From the NCBI RefSeq assembly GCF_963678635.1, contig NC_087065.1, positions 64,478,553-64,542,552 on the forward strand: 64,000 nt of DNA, read 5' to 3'. Below, in pieces: positions 13,870 to 26,200 of this stretch; positions within the stretch are counted from its first letter, which is position 1; every line of letters begins with the position of its first letter. The position numbers and the translations under genes were made by a program. Source of the stretch: Symsagittifera roscoffensis (taxonomy: Eukaryota; Xenacoelomorpha; Acoela; Convolutidae). The notes beneath the pieces are model-generated. The model saw only the letters and a list, made by a program, of their open reading frames with translations, was not told the origin of the DNA and did no database searches.

Positions 13870-14310
13870 GCTTGCATTTCGGAACTTAGAACGTTTTTTC
13901 AATCAAGATCTGCTGGCTCAACATTTCCAACACCACCGTGTGCTCGGGGTAGTTGCTCTCGCAGAAATCGGCAATGACCGATCCTACAACAGACTCTCAT
14001 TGGTCGGTAACAAGTGTGCTTCACTTATTGGAAACGTCATTTCCGCCAATAGACCCTTTTTCTATCCCTTTTTATGGTTTTGGGTCAATTGCAAGATCAC
14101 TTACCTTGTTTCCACGCTGATCGCAGTGAAAAATTGGTGCCTAAACTCTGGTAGTTCAAGTGAATTTAAGCTACTCATTCTTGAATTGAAACAAAAAAAG
14201 GTGGGTTTTTTCACAGTTGGGCTGGTGTAGCAGTCCGCTAGGATTTTAACATCACTCCTGTCCTTCTCTGTGATGACAGCAAACCACGCAACTAGATCTT
14301 CATTCTGAAA
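13870..14310 (-). pseudogene. Representative second coding remnant of the satellite unit
   Basis: On the minus strand each approximately 690-bp monomer half holds an interrupted frame. It runs from an FQNEDL start region through TSTTVNIPTYLRFISRMSSL, an FFTAIS stretch and a SVVGS segment to SQQILI. The better-preserved open pieces are at 9812-10180 (122 codons), 19579-19791 and 28469-28681. Stretches such as TTV...RFISR...AIS resemble TYAGTVQLFNVSRQ...AMSNDLW in the extra gene near 48,400-48,300, and they lie upstream of the MREELM-type block just as in that gene. The similarity is weaker than for the MREELM block and needs an alignment program to confirm. Confidence 0.5.
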
Positions 14311-17300
14311 CGTCTCAACTCACTCGCAAGAGCTTACGTCACATTTGTTTAATCCTCCGCTCCCCTCAAGATCTGACAAGTACCTGACTCTAGTTTCAAT
14401 CGCTTCACTTCCGATTTCCTTTCCTTCAAATTCGTTTGATGAGGTAGCATCAATTAGTGGACTACGTTGAGATCCCCTAGATATTCATTTTGTCCAATCA
14501 AAAGCCTGATTTTCTCGGTGTTTCCTACAGTATTCTTGTTCGTTCCAGCTCAGTGTCGTCCTGTCCAAAACACTGATCAGGCTGACGTGAAAAAATGAGT
14601 GTCGGAAGGCAGCCGTTAGTGGATCGGGCAATGCGATTGTTGCTGCTGGTCCATAGAGACAAGTTAATACCTCCCTAAATCCTTGAAACACCCCAAGAGG
14701 ATCTGACCTCATGGCCAGACACAAGTCCTTGAGTAAAAGCGTGCCACCGTTGACCTTCATTAATTCTTCTCTCATCTTAGACTTGGTTTCCCTTTCAGCC
14801 CTGTGTCAGTTCTGCTTCAGGAGAAACTCCAGCAGCAGCGTTTTTAGTCCCACGGCACACTTAATGAGTAGGCATCAGTGTTCGGATGGGTTCGGCCCAT
14901 TGCCATTCGGTGCATAGGCGAAGTTTTAATGCTAGGTTTCCGTGTGTCAAGAGACTCGTTCCGTGTGTCAAGAGTGTTTACTTTTCATGGATCCTCAAAC
15001 TTTCTACTACCCTGCTGAACAAAAAGGCCGGTCTCGGTTTCAACAGGCTCCTTGGAAACACAAGCTTCATTTGCCCGTGCTTCACTTCCGAATTTCTTTC
15101 CTTGAGTTTCGTGTTTGAGGTAGCATCAATTCGTGAACTACGTTGACATCCCCTAGAAATTCATCTTGTCTTGTAAAAAGCCTGTTTTTGTCGGTGTTTT
15201 CTACTTTCCTACACTATTCTTGTCCTACAGTTTTCAGACGCTCGCATTTCTGAACTTAGAATGTTTTTTCAATCAAGATCTGCTGGCTCAACATTTCCAA
15301 CACCACCGTGTGCTCGGGGTAGTTGCTCTCGCAGAAATCGGCAAAAACCGATCCTACAACAGACTCTCATTGGTCGGTAACAAGTATGCTTCACTTATTG
15401 GAAACGTCATTTCCGCCAATAGACCCTTTTTCTATCCCTTTTTATGGTTTTGGGTCAATTGCAAGATCACTTACCTTGTTTCTACGCTGATCGCAGTGAA
15501 AAATTGGTGCCTAAACTCAGGTATTTCAAGTGAATTTAAGCTACTCATTCTTGAAATGAAACGAAAAAAAGGTGGGTTTTTTCACAGTTATGCTGGTGTA
15601 GCAGTCCGCTAGGATTTAACATCACTCCTGTACTTCTCTGTGATGACAGAAAACCACGCAACTACATCATCATTCTGAAACGTCTCAACTCACACGCAAG
15701 AGCTTACGTCACATTTGTTTAATCCTCCGATCCCCTCAAGATCTGACAAGTACCTGACTCTAGTTTCAATCGCTTAACTTCCGAATTCCTTTCCTTCAAA
15801 TTCGTTTGATGAGGTAGCATCAATTAGTGGACTACTATGAGATCCCCTAGATATTCATTTTGTCCAATCAAAAACCTGATTTTCTTGGTATTTCCTACAG
15901 TATTCTTGTTCGTTCTAGCTCAGTGTCGTCCTGTCCAAAACACTGATCAGCCTGACGTGAATAAATGAGTGTCGGAAGGCAGTCGTTAGTGGATCGGGCA
16001 ATGCGGTTGTTGCTGCTGGTCCATAGAGACAAATTAATACCTCCCTAAATCCTCGAATCACTCCAAGAGGATCTGACCTCATGGCCAGACACAAGTCCTT
16101 GAATAAAAGCGTGCCACCGTTGACCTTCATTAATTCTTCTCTCATCTTAGACTTGGTTTCCTTTTCAGCCCTGTGTCAATTCTGCTTCAAGAGAAACTCC
16201 AGCAGCAGCGTTTTTAGTCCCGCGGCACACTTAATGAGTAGGCATCAGTGTTCGGATGTGTTCGGCCCATTGCCATTGGGTGCATAGGCGAAGTTTTAAT
16301 GCTAGGTTTCCGTGTGTCAAGAGACTCGTTCCGTGTGTCAAGAGTGTTTACTTTTCATGGATCCTCAAACTTTCTACTCCCCTGCTGAACAAAAAGGCCG
16401 GTCTCGGTTTCAACAGGCTCCTTGGAAACACAAGCTTCATTTGCTCGTGCTTCACTTCCGAATTTCTTTCCTTGAGTTTCGTGTTTGAGGTAGAATCAAT
16501 TCGTGAACTACGTTGACATTCCCTAGAAATTCATCTTGTCTAGTAAAAAGCCTGTTTTTGTCGGTGTTTTCTACTTTCCTAAACTATTCTTGTCCTACAG
16601 TTTTCAGACGCTCGCATTTCGGAACTTGGAATGTTTTTTCAATCAAGATCTGCTGGCTCAACATTTCCAACACCACCGTGTGCTCGGGGTAGCTGCTCTC
16701 GCAGAAATCGGCAATGACCGATCCTACAACATACTCTCATTGGTCGGTAACAAGTATGCTTCACTTATTGGAAACGTCATTTCCGCCAATAGACCCTTTT
16801 TCTATCCCTTTTTATGGTTTTGGGTCATTTGCAAGATCACTTACCTTGTTTCCACGCTGATCGCAGTGAAAAATTGGTGCCCAAACTCTGGTAGTTCAAG
16901 TGAATTTAAGCTACTCATTCTTGAAATGAAACGAAAAAAGGTGGGTATTTTCACAGTTGTGCTTGTGTAGCAGTCCGCTAGGATTTTAACATCACTCCTG
17001 TCCTTCTCTGTGATGACAGCAAACCACGCAACTAGATCTTCATTCTGAAACGTCTCAACTCACACGCAAGAGCTTACGTCACATTTGTTTAATCCTCCGC
17101 TCCCATCAAGATCTGACAAGTACCTGACTCTAGTTTCAATAGCTTCACTTCCAATTTCCTTTCCTTCAAATTCGTTTGATGAGGTAGCATCAATTAGTGG
17201 ACTACGTTGAGATCCCCTAGATATTCATTTTGTCCAATCAAAAGCCTGATTTTCTCGGTGTTTCCTACAGTATTCTTGTTCGTTCCAGCTCAGTGTCGTC

Positions 17301-19769
17301 CTGTCCAAAACACTGATCAGGCTGACGTGAAAAAATGAGTGTCGGAAGGCAGCCGTTAGTGGATCGGGCAATGCGATTGTTGCTGCTGGTCCATAGAGAC
17401 AAGTTAATACCTCCCTAAATCCTCGAATCACCCCAAGAGGATCTGACCTTATGGCCAGACACAAGTCCTTGAGTAAAAGCGTGCCACCGTTGACCTTCAT
17501 TAATTCTCCTCTCATCTTAGACTTGGTTTCCCTTTCAGCCCTGTGTCAGTTCTGCTTCAGGAGAAACTCCAGCAGCAGCGTTTTTAGTCCCACGGCACAC
17601 TTAATGAGTAGGCATCAGTGTTCGGATGGGTTCGGCCCATTGCCATTCGGTGCATAGGCGAAGTTTTAATGCTAGGTTTCCGTGTGTCAAGAGACTCGTT
17701 CCGTGTGTCAAGAGTGTTTACTTTTCATGGATCCTCAAACTTTCTACTCCCCTGCTGAACAAAAAGGCCGGTCTCGGTTTCAACAGGCTCCTTGGAAACA
17801 CAAGCTTCATTTGCTCGTTCTTCACTTCCGAATTTTTTTCCCTGAGTTTCGTGTTTGAGGTAGCATCAATTCGTGAACTACGTTGACATCCCCTAGAAAT
17901 TCATCTTGTCTAGTAAAAAGCCTGTTTTTGTCGGTGTTTTCTACTTTACTACACTATTCTTGTCCTACAGTTTTCAGACACTCGCATTTCGGAACTTAGA
18001 ATGTTTTTTCAATCAAGATCTGCTGGCTCAACATTTCCAACACCACCGTGTGCTAGGGGTAGCTGCTCTAACAGAAATCGGCAATGACCGATCCTACAAC
18101 AGACTCTCATTGGTCGGTAACAAGTATGCTTCACTTATTGGAAACGTCATTTCCGCCAATAGACCCTTTTCTATCCCTTTTTATGGTTTTGGGTCAATTG
18201 GAAGATCACTTACCTTGTTTCCACGCTGATCGCATTGAAAAATTGGTGCCTAAACTCTGGTAGTTCAAAAGAATTTAAGCTACTCATTCTTGAAATAAAA
18301 CAAAAAAGGTGGGTATTTTCACAGTTGTGCTGGTGTAGCAGTCCGCTAGGAGTTTAACATCACTCCTGTCCTTCTCTGTGATGACAGCAAACCACGCAAC
18401 TAGATCTTCATTCTGAAACGTCTCAACTCACACGCAAGAGCTTACGTCACATTCGTTTAATCCTCCGCTCCCCTCAAGATCTGACAAGTACCTGAATCTT
18501 GTTTCAATCGCTTCACTTCCGAATTCCTTTCCTTCAAATTCGTTTGATGAGGTAGCATCAATTAGTGGACTACTATGAGATCCCCTAGATATTCATTTTG
18601 TCCAATCAAAAACCTGATTTTCTTGGTATTTCCTACAGTATTCTTGTTCGTTCCAGCTCAGTGTCGTCCTGTCCAAAACACTGATCAGGCTGACCCGAAT
18701 TACTGAGAGTCGGAAGGCAGCCATTAGTGGATCGGGCAATGCGAATGTTGCTGCTGGCCCATAGAGACAAGTTAATAACTCTCTAAATCCTCGAATCACT
18801 CCAAGAGGATCTGACCTCATGGCCAGACACAAGTCCTTGAGTAAAAGCGTGCCAACGTTGACCTTCATTAATTCTTCTCTCATCTTAGACTTGGTTTCCC
18901 TTTCAGCCCTGTGTCAATTCTGCTTCAAGAGAAACTCCAGCAGCAGCGTTTTTAGTCCCGCGGCACACTTAATGAGTACGCATCAGTGTTCGGATGGGTT
19001 CGGCCCATTGCCATTGGGTGCATAGGCGAAGTTTTAATGCTAGGTTTCCGTGTGTCAAGAGACTCGTTCCGTGTGTCAAGAGTGTTTACTTTTCATGGAT
19101 CCTCAATTTTTCTACTCCCCTGCTGAACAAAAAGGCCGGTCTCGGTTTCAACAGGCTCCTTGGAAACACAAGCTTCATTTGCTCGTGCTTCACTCCCGAA
19201 TTTTTTTCCTTGAGTTTCGTGTTTGAGGTAGCATTAACTCGTGAACTACGTTGAAATCCCCTAGAAATTCAGCTTGTCTAGTAAAAAGCCTGTTTTTGTC
19301 GGTGTTTTCTACTTTCCTACACTATTCTTGTCCTACAGTTTTCAGACGCTCGCATTTCGGAACTTAGAATGTTTTTTCAATCAAGTTCTGCTGGCTCAAC
19401 ATTTCCAACACCACCGTGTGCTCGGGGTAGTTGCTCTCGCAGAAATTGGCAATGACCGATCCTACAACAGACTCTCATTGGTCGGTAACAAGTATGCTTC
19501 ACTTATTGGAAACGTCATTTCCGCCAATAGACCCTTTTTCTATCTCTTGTTATGGTTTTGGGTCAATTGCAAGATCACTTACCTTTTTTCCACGCTGATC
19601 GCAGTGAAAAATTGGTGCCCAAACTCTGGTAGTTCAAGTGAATTTAAGCTACTCATTCTTGAAATGAAACGAAAAAAGGTGGGTATTTTCACAGTAGTGC
19701 TGGTGTAGCAGTCCGCTAGGATTTTAACATCACTCCTGTCCTTCTCTGTGATGACAGCAAACCACGCAA

Positions 19770-20243
19770 CTAGATCTTCATTCTGAAACATCTCAACTCA
19801 CACGCAAGAGCTTTGCTTAATCCTCCGCTCCCCTCAAGATCTGACAAGTACCTGACTCTAGTTTCAATCGCTGCACTTCCGGATTCCTTTCCTTCAAATT
19901 CGTTTGATGAGGTAGCATCAATTAGTGGACTACGTTGAGATCCCCTAGATATTAATTTTGTCCAATCAAAAACCTGATTTTCTTGGTATTTCCTACAGTA
20001 TTCTTGTTCGTTCCAGCTCAGTGTCGTCCTGTCCAAAACACTGATCAGGCTGACGTGAATAAATGAGTGTCGGAAGGCAGCCGTTAGTGGATTGAGCAAT
20101 GCGATTGTTGCTGCTGGTTCATAGAGACAAGTTAATACCTCCCTAAATCCTCGAATCACTCCAAGAGGATCTGACCTCATGGCCAGACACAAGTCCTTGA
20201 GTAAAAGCGTGCCACCGTTGACCTTCATTAATTCTTCTCTCAT
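19770..20243 (-). pseudogene. Best-preserved coding remnant inside a composite satellite unit
   Basis: The longest minus-strand frame in the array has 157 codons and starts with a true ATG (MREELMKVNGG). Equivalent frames of 76-96 codons occur at 9057-9332, 11548-11838, 13116-13406, 14485-14775, 15915-16145, 17225-17515, 18593-18883, 21321-21560, 22683-22973 and 27482-27772. The N-terminal 65 residues, with MRSDPLGVIRGFRE, GPAATIALLNP and HVSLISVLDR, align without gaps to the conserved core of the extra gene at 47,510-47,300 (MRTDPLALIRGATE, GPAFTFAFPD, HLNLISAVDG). About half the residues are identical by eye. The function of this protein segment is unknown. Array copies are fragments, so this is a pseudogene remnant amplified as satellite. 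Confidence 0.8.
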
Positions 20244-23200
20244 CTTAGACTTGGTTTCCCTTTCAGCCCTGTGTCAATTCTGCTTCAACAGAAACTCCAG
20301 CAGCAGCGTTTTTAGTCCCGCGGCACACTTAATGAGTAGGCATCAGTGTTCGGATGGGTCGGCCCATTGCATTGGGTGCATAGGCGAAGTTTTAATGCTA
20401 GGTTTCCGTGTGTCAAGAGACTCGTTCCGTGTGTCAAGAGTGATTACTTTTCATGGATCCTCAAACTTTCTACTCCCCTGCTGAACAAAAAGGCCGGTCT
20501 CGGTTTCAACAGGCTCCTTGGAAACACAAGCTTCATTTGCTCGTGCTTCACTTCCGAATTTCTTTCCTTGAGTTTTGTGTTTGAGGTAGCATCAATTCGT
20601 GAACAACGTTGACATCCCCTAGAAATTCATCTTGTCTAGTAAAAAGCCTGTTTTTGTCGGTGTTTTCTACTTTCCTGCACTATTCTTGTCCTACAGTTTT
20701 CAGACGCTCGCATTTCGGAACTTAGAATGTTTTTTCAATGAAGATCTGCTGGCTCAACATTTCCAACACCACCATGTGCTCGGGGTAGTTGCTCTCGCAG
20801 AAATCGGCAATGACCGATCCTACAACAGACTCTCATTGGTCGGTAACAAATACGCTTCACTTATTGGAAACGTCATTTCCGCCAAAAGACCCTTTTTCTA
20901 TCCCTTTTTATGGTTTTGGGTCAATTGCAAGATCCTTTACCTTGTTTCCACGCTGATCGCAGTGAAAAGTTGGTGGCTAAACTCTGGTAGTTCGAGTGAA
21001 TCTAAGCTAATCATTCTTGAAATGAATCGAAAAAAGGTGGGTATTTTCACAGTTGTGCTGGTGTAGCAGTCCGCTAGGATTTTAACATCACTCCTGTCCT
21101 TCTCTGTGATGACAGCAAACCACGCAACTAGATCTTCATTCTGAAACGTCTCAACTCACACGCAAGAGCTTACGTAACATTTGTTTAATCCTCCGCTCCC
21201 CTCAAGATCTGACAAGTACCTGAATCTTGTTTCAATCGCTTCGCTTCCGAATTCCTTTCCTTCAAATTCGTTTGATGGGGTAGCATCAATTAGTGGACTA
21301 CGTTGAGATCCCCTAGATATTCATTTTGTCCAATCAAAAACCTGATTTTCTTGGTATTTCCTACAGTATTCTTGTTCGTTCCAGCTCAGTGTCGTCCTGT
21401 CCAAAACACTGATCAGGCTGACGTGAATAAATGAGTGTCGGAAGGCAGCCGTTAGTGGATTGAGCAATGCGATTATTGCCGCTGGTCCATAGAGACAAGT
21501 TAATACCTCCCTAAATCCTCGAATCACTCCAAGAGGATCTGACCTCATGGCCAGACACAAGTCCTTGAGTAAAAGCGTGCCACCGTTGACCTTCTTCTCT
21601 CGTCTTAGACTTGGTTTCCCTTTCAGCCCTGTGTCAATTCTGCATAAAGAGAAACTCCAGCAGCAGCGTTTTTAGTCCCGCGGCACACTCAACGAGTAGG
21701 CATCAGTGTTCGGATGGGTTCGGCCCATTGCCATTGGGTGCATAGGCGCAGTTTTAATGCTAGGTTTCCGTGTGTCAAGAGACTCGTTCCGTGTGTCAAG
21801 AGTGTTTACTTTTCATGGATCCTCAAACTTTCTACTCCCCTGCTGAACAAAAAGGCCGGTCTCGGTTTCAACAGGCTCCTTGGAAACACAAGCTTCATTT
21901 GCTCGTGCTTCACTTCCAAATTGCTTTCCTTGAGTTTCGTGTTTGAGGTAGCATCAATTCGTGAACTACGTTGATATCCCCTAGAAATTCATCTTGTCTA
22001 GTAAAAAGCCTGTTTTTGTCGGTGTTTTCTACTTTCCTACAATATTCTTGTCCTACAGTTTTCAGAAGCTCGCATTTCGGAACTTAGAAAGTTTTTTCAA
22101 TCAAGATCTGCTGGCTCAACATTTCCAACACCACCGTGTTCTCGTGGTAGTTGCTCTCGCAGAAATCGGCAATGACCGATCCTACAACAGACTCTCATTG
22201 GTCGGTAAAAAGTATGCTTCACTTATTGGAAACGTCATTTCCGCCAATAGACCCTTTTTCTATCTCTTGTTATGGTTTTGGGTCAATTGCAAGATCATTT
22301 ACCTTGTTTCCACGCTGATCGCAGTGAAAAATTGGTGTCCAAACTCTGGTAGTTCAAAAGAATTTAAGCTACTCATTCTTGAAATGAAACGAAAAAAGGT
22401 GGGTATTTTCACAGTTGTGCTGGTGTAGCAGTCCGCTAGGATTTTAACATCATTCCTGTCCTTCTCTGCGATGGCAGCAAACCACTAAACTAGATCTTCA
22501 TTCTGAAAAGTCTCAACTAACACGCAAGAACTTACGTCACATTTGTTTAATCCTCCGCTCCCCTCAAGATCTGACAAGTACCTGACTCTAGTTTCAATCG
22601 CTTCACTTCCGAATTCCTTTCCTTCAAATTCGTTTGATGAGGTAGCATCAATTAGTGGACTACGTTGAGATCCCCTAGATATTCATTTTGTCCAATCAAA
22701 AGCCTGATTTTCTCGGTGTTTCCTAGAGTATTCTTGTTCGTTCCAGCTCCTTGTCGTCCTGTCCAAAACACTGATCAGGCTGACGTGAATAAATGAGTGT
22801 CGGAAGGCAGCCGTTAGTGGATCGGGCAATGCGATTGTTGCTGCTGGTCCATAGAGACAAGTTAACACCTCGCTAAATCCTCGAATCACTCCAAGAGGAT
22901 CTGACCTCATGGCCAGACACAAGTCCTTGAGTAAAAGCGTGCCACCGTTGACCTTCATTAATTCTTCTCTCATCTTAGACTTGGTTTCCCTTTCAGCCCT
23001 GTGTCAATTCTGCTTCAAGAGAAACTCCAGCAGCAGCGTTTTTAGTCCCGCGGCACACTTAATGAGTAGGCATCAGTGTTCGGATGGCTTCGGCCCATTG
23101 CCATTGGGTGCATAGGCAAAGTTTTAATGCTAGGTTTCCGTGTGTGAAGAGACTCGTTCTGTGTGTCAAGAGTGTTTACTTTTCATGGATCCTCAATCTT

Positions 23201-26200
23201 TCTACTCCCCTGCTGAACAAAAAGGCCGGTCTCGGTTTCAACAGGCTCCTTGGAAACACAAGCTTCATTTGCTCGTGCTTCACTTCCGAATTTCTTTCCT
23301 TGAGTTTCGTGTTTGAGGTAGCATCAATTCGTGAACTACGTTGACATCCCCTAGAAATTCATCTTGTCTAGTAAAAAGCCTGTTTTTGTCGGTGTTTTCT
23401 AATTGCCTACACTATTCCTGTCCTACAGTTTTCAGACGCTCGCATTTCGGAACTTAGAATGTTTTTTCAATCAAGATCTGCTGGCTCAACATTTCCAACA
23501 CCACCATGTGCTCGGGGTAGTTGCTCTCGCAGAAATTGGCAATGACCGATCCTACAACAGACTCTCATTGGTCGGTAACAAGTATGCTTCACTTATTGGA
23601 AACGTCATTTCCGCCAATAGACCCTTTTTCTATCTTTTGTTATGGTTTTGGGTCAATTGCAAGATCACTTACCTTGTTTCCACGCTGATCGCAGTGAAAA
23701 ATTGGTGCCCAAACTCTGGTAGTTCAAGTGAATTTAAGCTACTCATTCTTGAAATGAAACGAAAAAAGGTGGGTATTTTCACAGTTGTGCTGGTGTAGCA
23801 GTCCGCTAGGATTTTAACATCACTCTTGTCCTTCTCTGTGATGACAGCAAACCACGCAACTAGATCTTCTTTCTGAAACGTCTCAACTCACACGCAAGAG
23901 CTTACGTCAAATTTGTTTAATCCTCCGCTCCCCTCAAGATCTGACAAGTACCTGACTCTAGTTTCAATCGCTTCACTTCCGATTTCCTTTCCTTCAAATT
24001 CGTTTGATTCGTTCAATTAGTGGACTACGTTGAGATCCCCTAGATATTCATTTTGTCCAATCAAAAGCCTGATTTTCTCGGTGTTTCCTACAGTATTCTT
24101 GTTCGTTCCAGCTCAGTGTCGTCCTGTCCAAAACACTGATCAGGCTGACGTGAATAAATGAGTGTCGGAAGGCAGCCGTTAGTGGATCGGGCAATGCGAT
24201 TGTTGCTGCTGGTCCATAGAGACAAGTTTATACCTCCCTAAATCCTCGAATCACTCCAAGAGGATCTGACCTCATGGCCAGACACAAGTCCTTGAGTAAA
24301 AGCGTGCCACCGTTGACCTTCATTAATTCTTCTCTCATCTTAGACTTGGTTTCCCTTTTAGCCCTGTGTCAATTCTGCTTCAAGAGAAACTCCAGCAGCA
24401 GCGTTTTTAGTCCCGCGGCACACTTAATGAGTAGGCTTCAGTGTTCGGATGGGTTCGGCCCCTTGCCATTGGGTGCATAGGCGAAGTTTTAATGCTAGGT
24501 TTCCGTGTGTCAAGAGACTCGTTCCGTGTGTCAAGAGTGTTTACTTTTCATGGATCCTCAAACTTTCTATTCCCCTGCTGAACAAAAAGGCCGGTCTCGG
24601 TTTCAACAGGCTCCTTGGAAACACAAGCTTCATTTGCTCGTGCTTCACTTCCGAATTTCTTTCCTTGAGTTTCGTGTTTGAGGTAGCATCAATTCGTGAA
24701 CTACGTTGACATCCCCTAGAAATTCATCTTGTCTAGTAAAAAGCCTGTTTTTGTTGGTGTTTTCTACTTTCCTACACTATTCTTGTCCTACAGTTTTCAG
24801 ACGCTCGCATTTCGGAACTTAGAATGTTTTTTCAATCAAGATCTGCTGGCTCAACATTTCCAACACCACCATGTGCTCGGGGTAGTTGCTCTCGCAGAAA
24901 TCGGCAATGACCGATCCTACAACAGACTCTCATTGGTCGGTAACAAGTATGCTTCACTTATTGGAAACGTCATTTCCGCCAATAGACCCTTTTTCTATCT
25001 CTTGTTATGGTTTTGGGTCAATTGCAAGATCATTTACCTTGTTTCCACGCTGATCGCAGTGAAAAATTGGTGTCCAAACTCTGGTAGTTCAAAAGAATTT
25101 AAGCTACTCATTCTTGAAATGAAACGAAAAAAGGTGGGTATTTTCACAGTTGTGCTGGTGTAGCATTCCGCTAGGATTTTAACATCACTCCTGTCCTTCT
25201 CTGTGATGACAGCAAACCACGCAACTAGATCTTCTTTCTGAAACGTCTCAACTCACACGCGAGAGCTTACGTAACATTTGTTTAATCCTCCGCTACCCTC
25301 AAGATCTGACAAGTACCTGACTCTAGTTTCAATCGCTTCACTTCCGATTTCCTTTCCTTCAAGTTCGTTTGATGAGGTAGCATCAATTAGTGGACTACGT
25401 TGAGATCCCCTAGATATTCATTTTGTCCAATCAAAAGCCTGATTTTCTCGGTGTTTCCTACAGTATTCTTGTTCGTTCCAGCTCAGTGTCGTCCTGTCCA
25501 AAACACTGATCAGGCTGACGTGAATAAATGAGTGTCGGAAGGCAGCCGTTAGTGGATCGGGCAATGCGATTGTTGCTGCTGGTCCATAGAGACAAGTTTA
25601 TACCTCCCTAAATCCTCGAATCACTCCAAGAGGATCTGACCTCAAGGCCAGACACAAGTCCTTGAGTAAAAGCGTGCCACCGTTGACCTTCATTAATTCT
25701 TCTCTCATCTTAGACTTGGTTTCCCTTTTAGCCCTGTGTCAATTCTGAAAAAAAGAGAAACTCCAGCAGCAGCGTTTTTAGTCCCGCGGCACACTTAATG
25801 AGTAGGCATCAGTGTTCGGGTGGGTTCGGCCCATTACCATTGGGTGCATAGGCGAATTTTTAATGCTAGGTTTCCGTGTGTCAAGAGACTCGTTCCGTGT
25901 GTCAAGAGTGTTTACTTTTCATGGATCCTCAAACTTTCTACTCCCCTGCTGAACAAAAAGGCCGGTCTCGGTTTCAACAGGCTCCTTGGAAACACAAGCT
26001 TCATTTGCTCGTGCTTCACTTCCGAATTTTTTCCTTGAGTTTCGTGTTTGAGGTAGCATCAATTCGTGAACTACATTGACATCCCCTAGAAATTCATCTT
26101 GTCTAGTAAAAAGCCTGTTTTTGTTGGTGTTTTCTACTTTCATACACTATTCTTGTCGTACAGTTTTCAGACGCTCGCATTTCGGAACTTAGAATGTTTT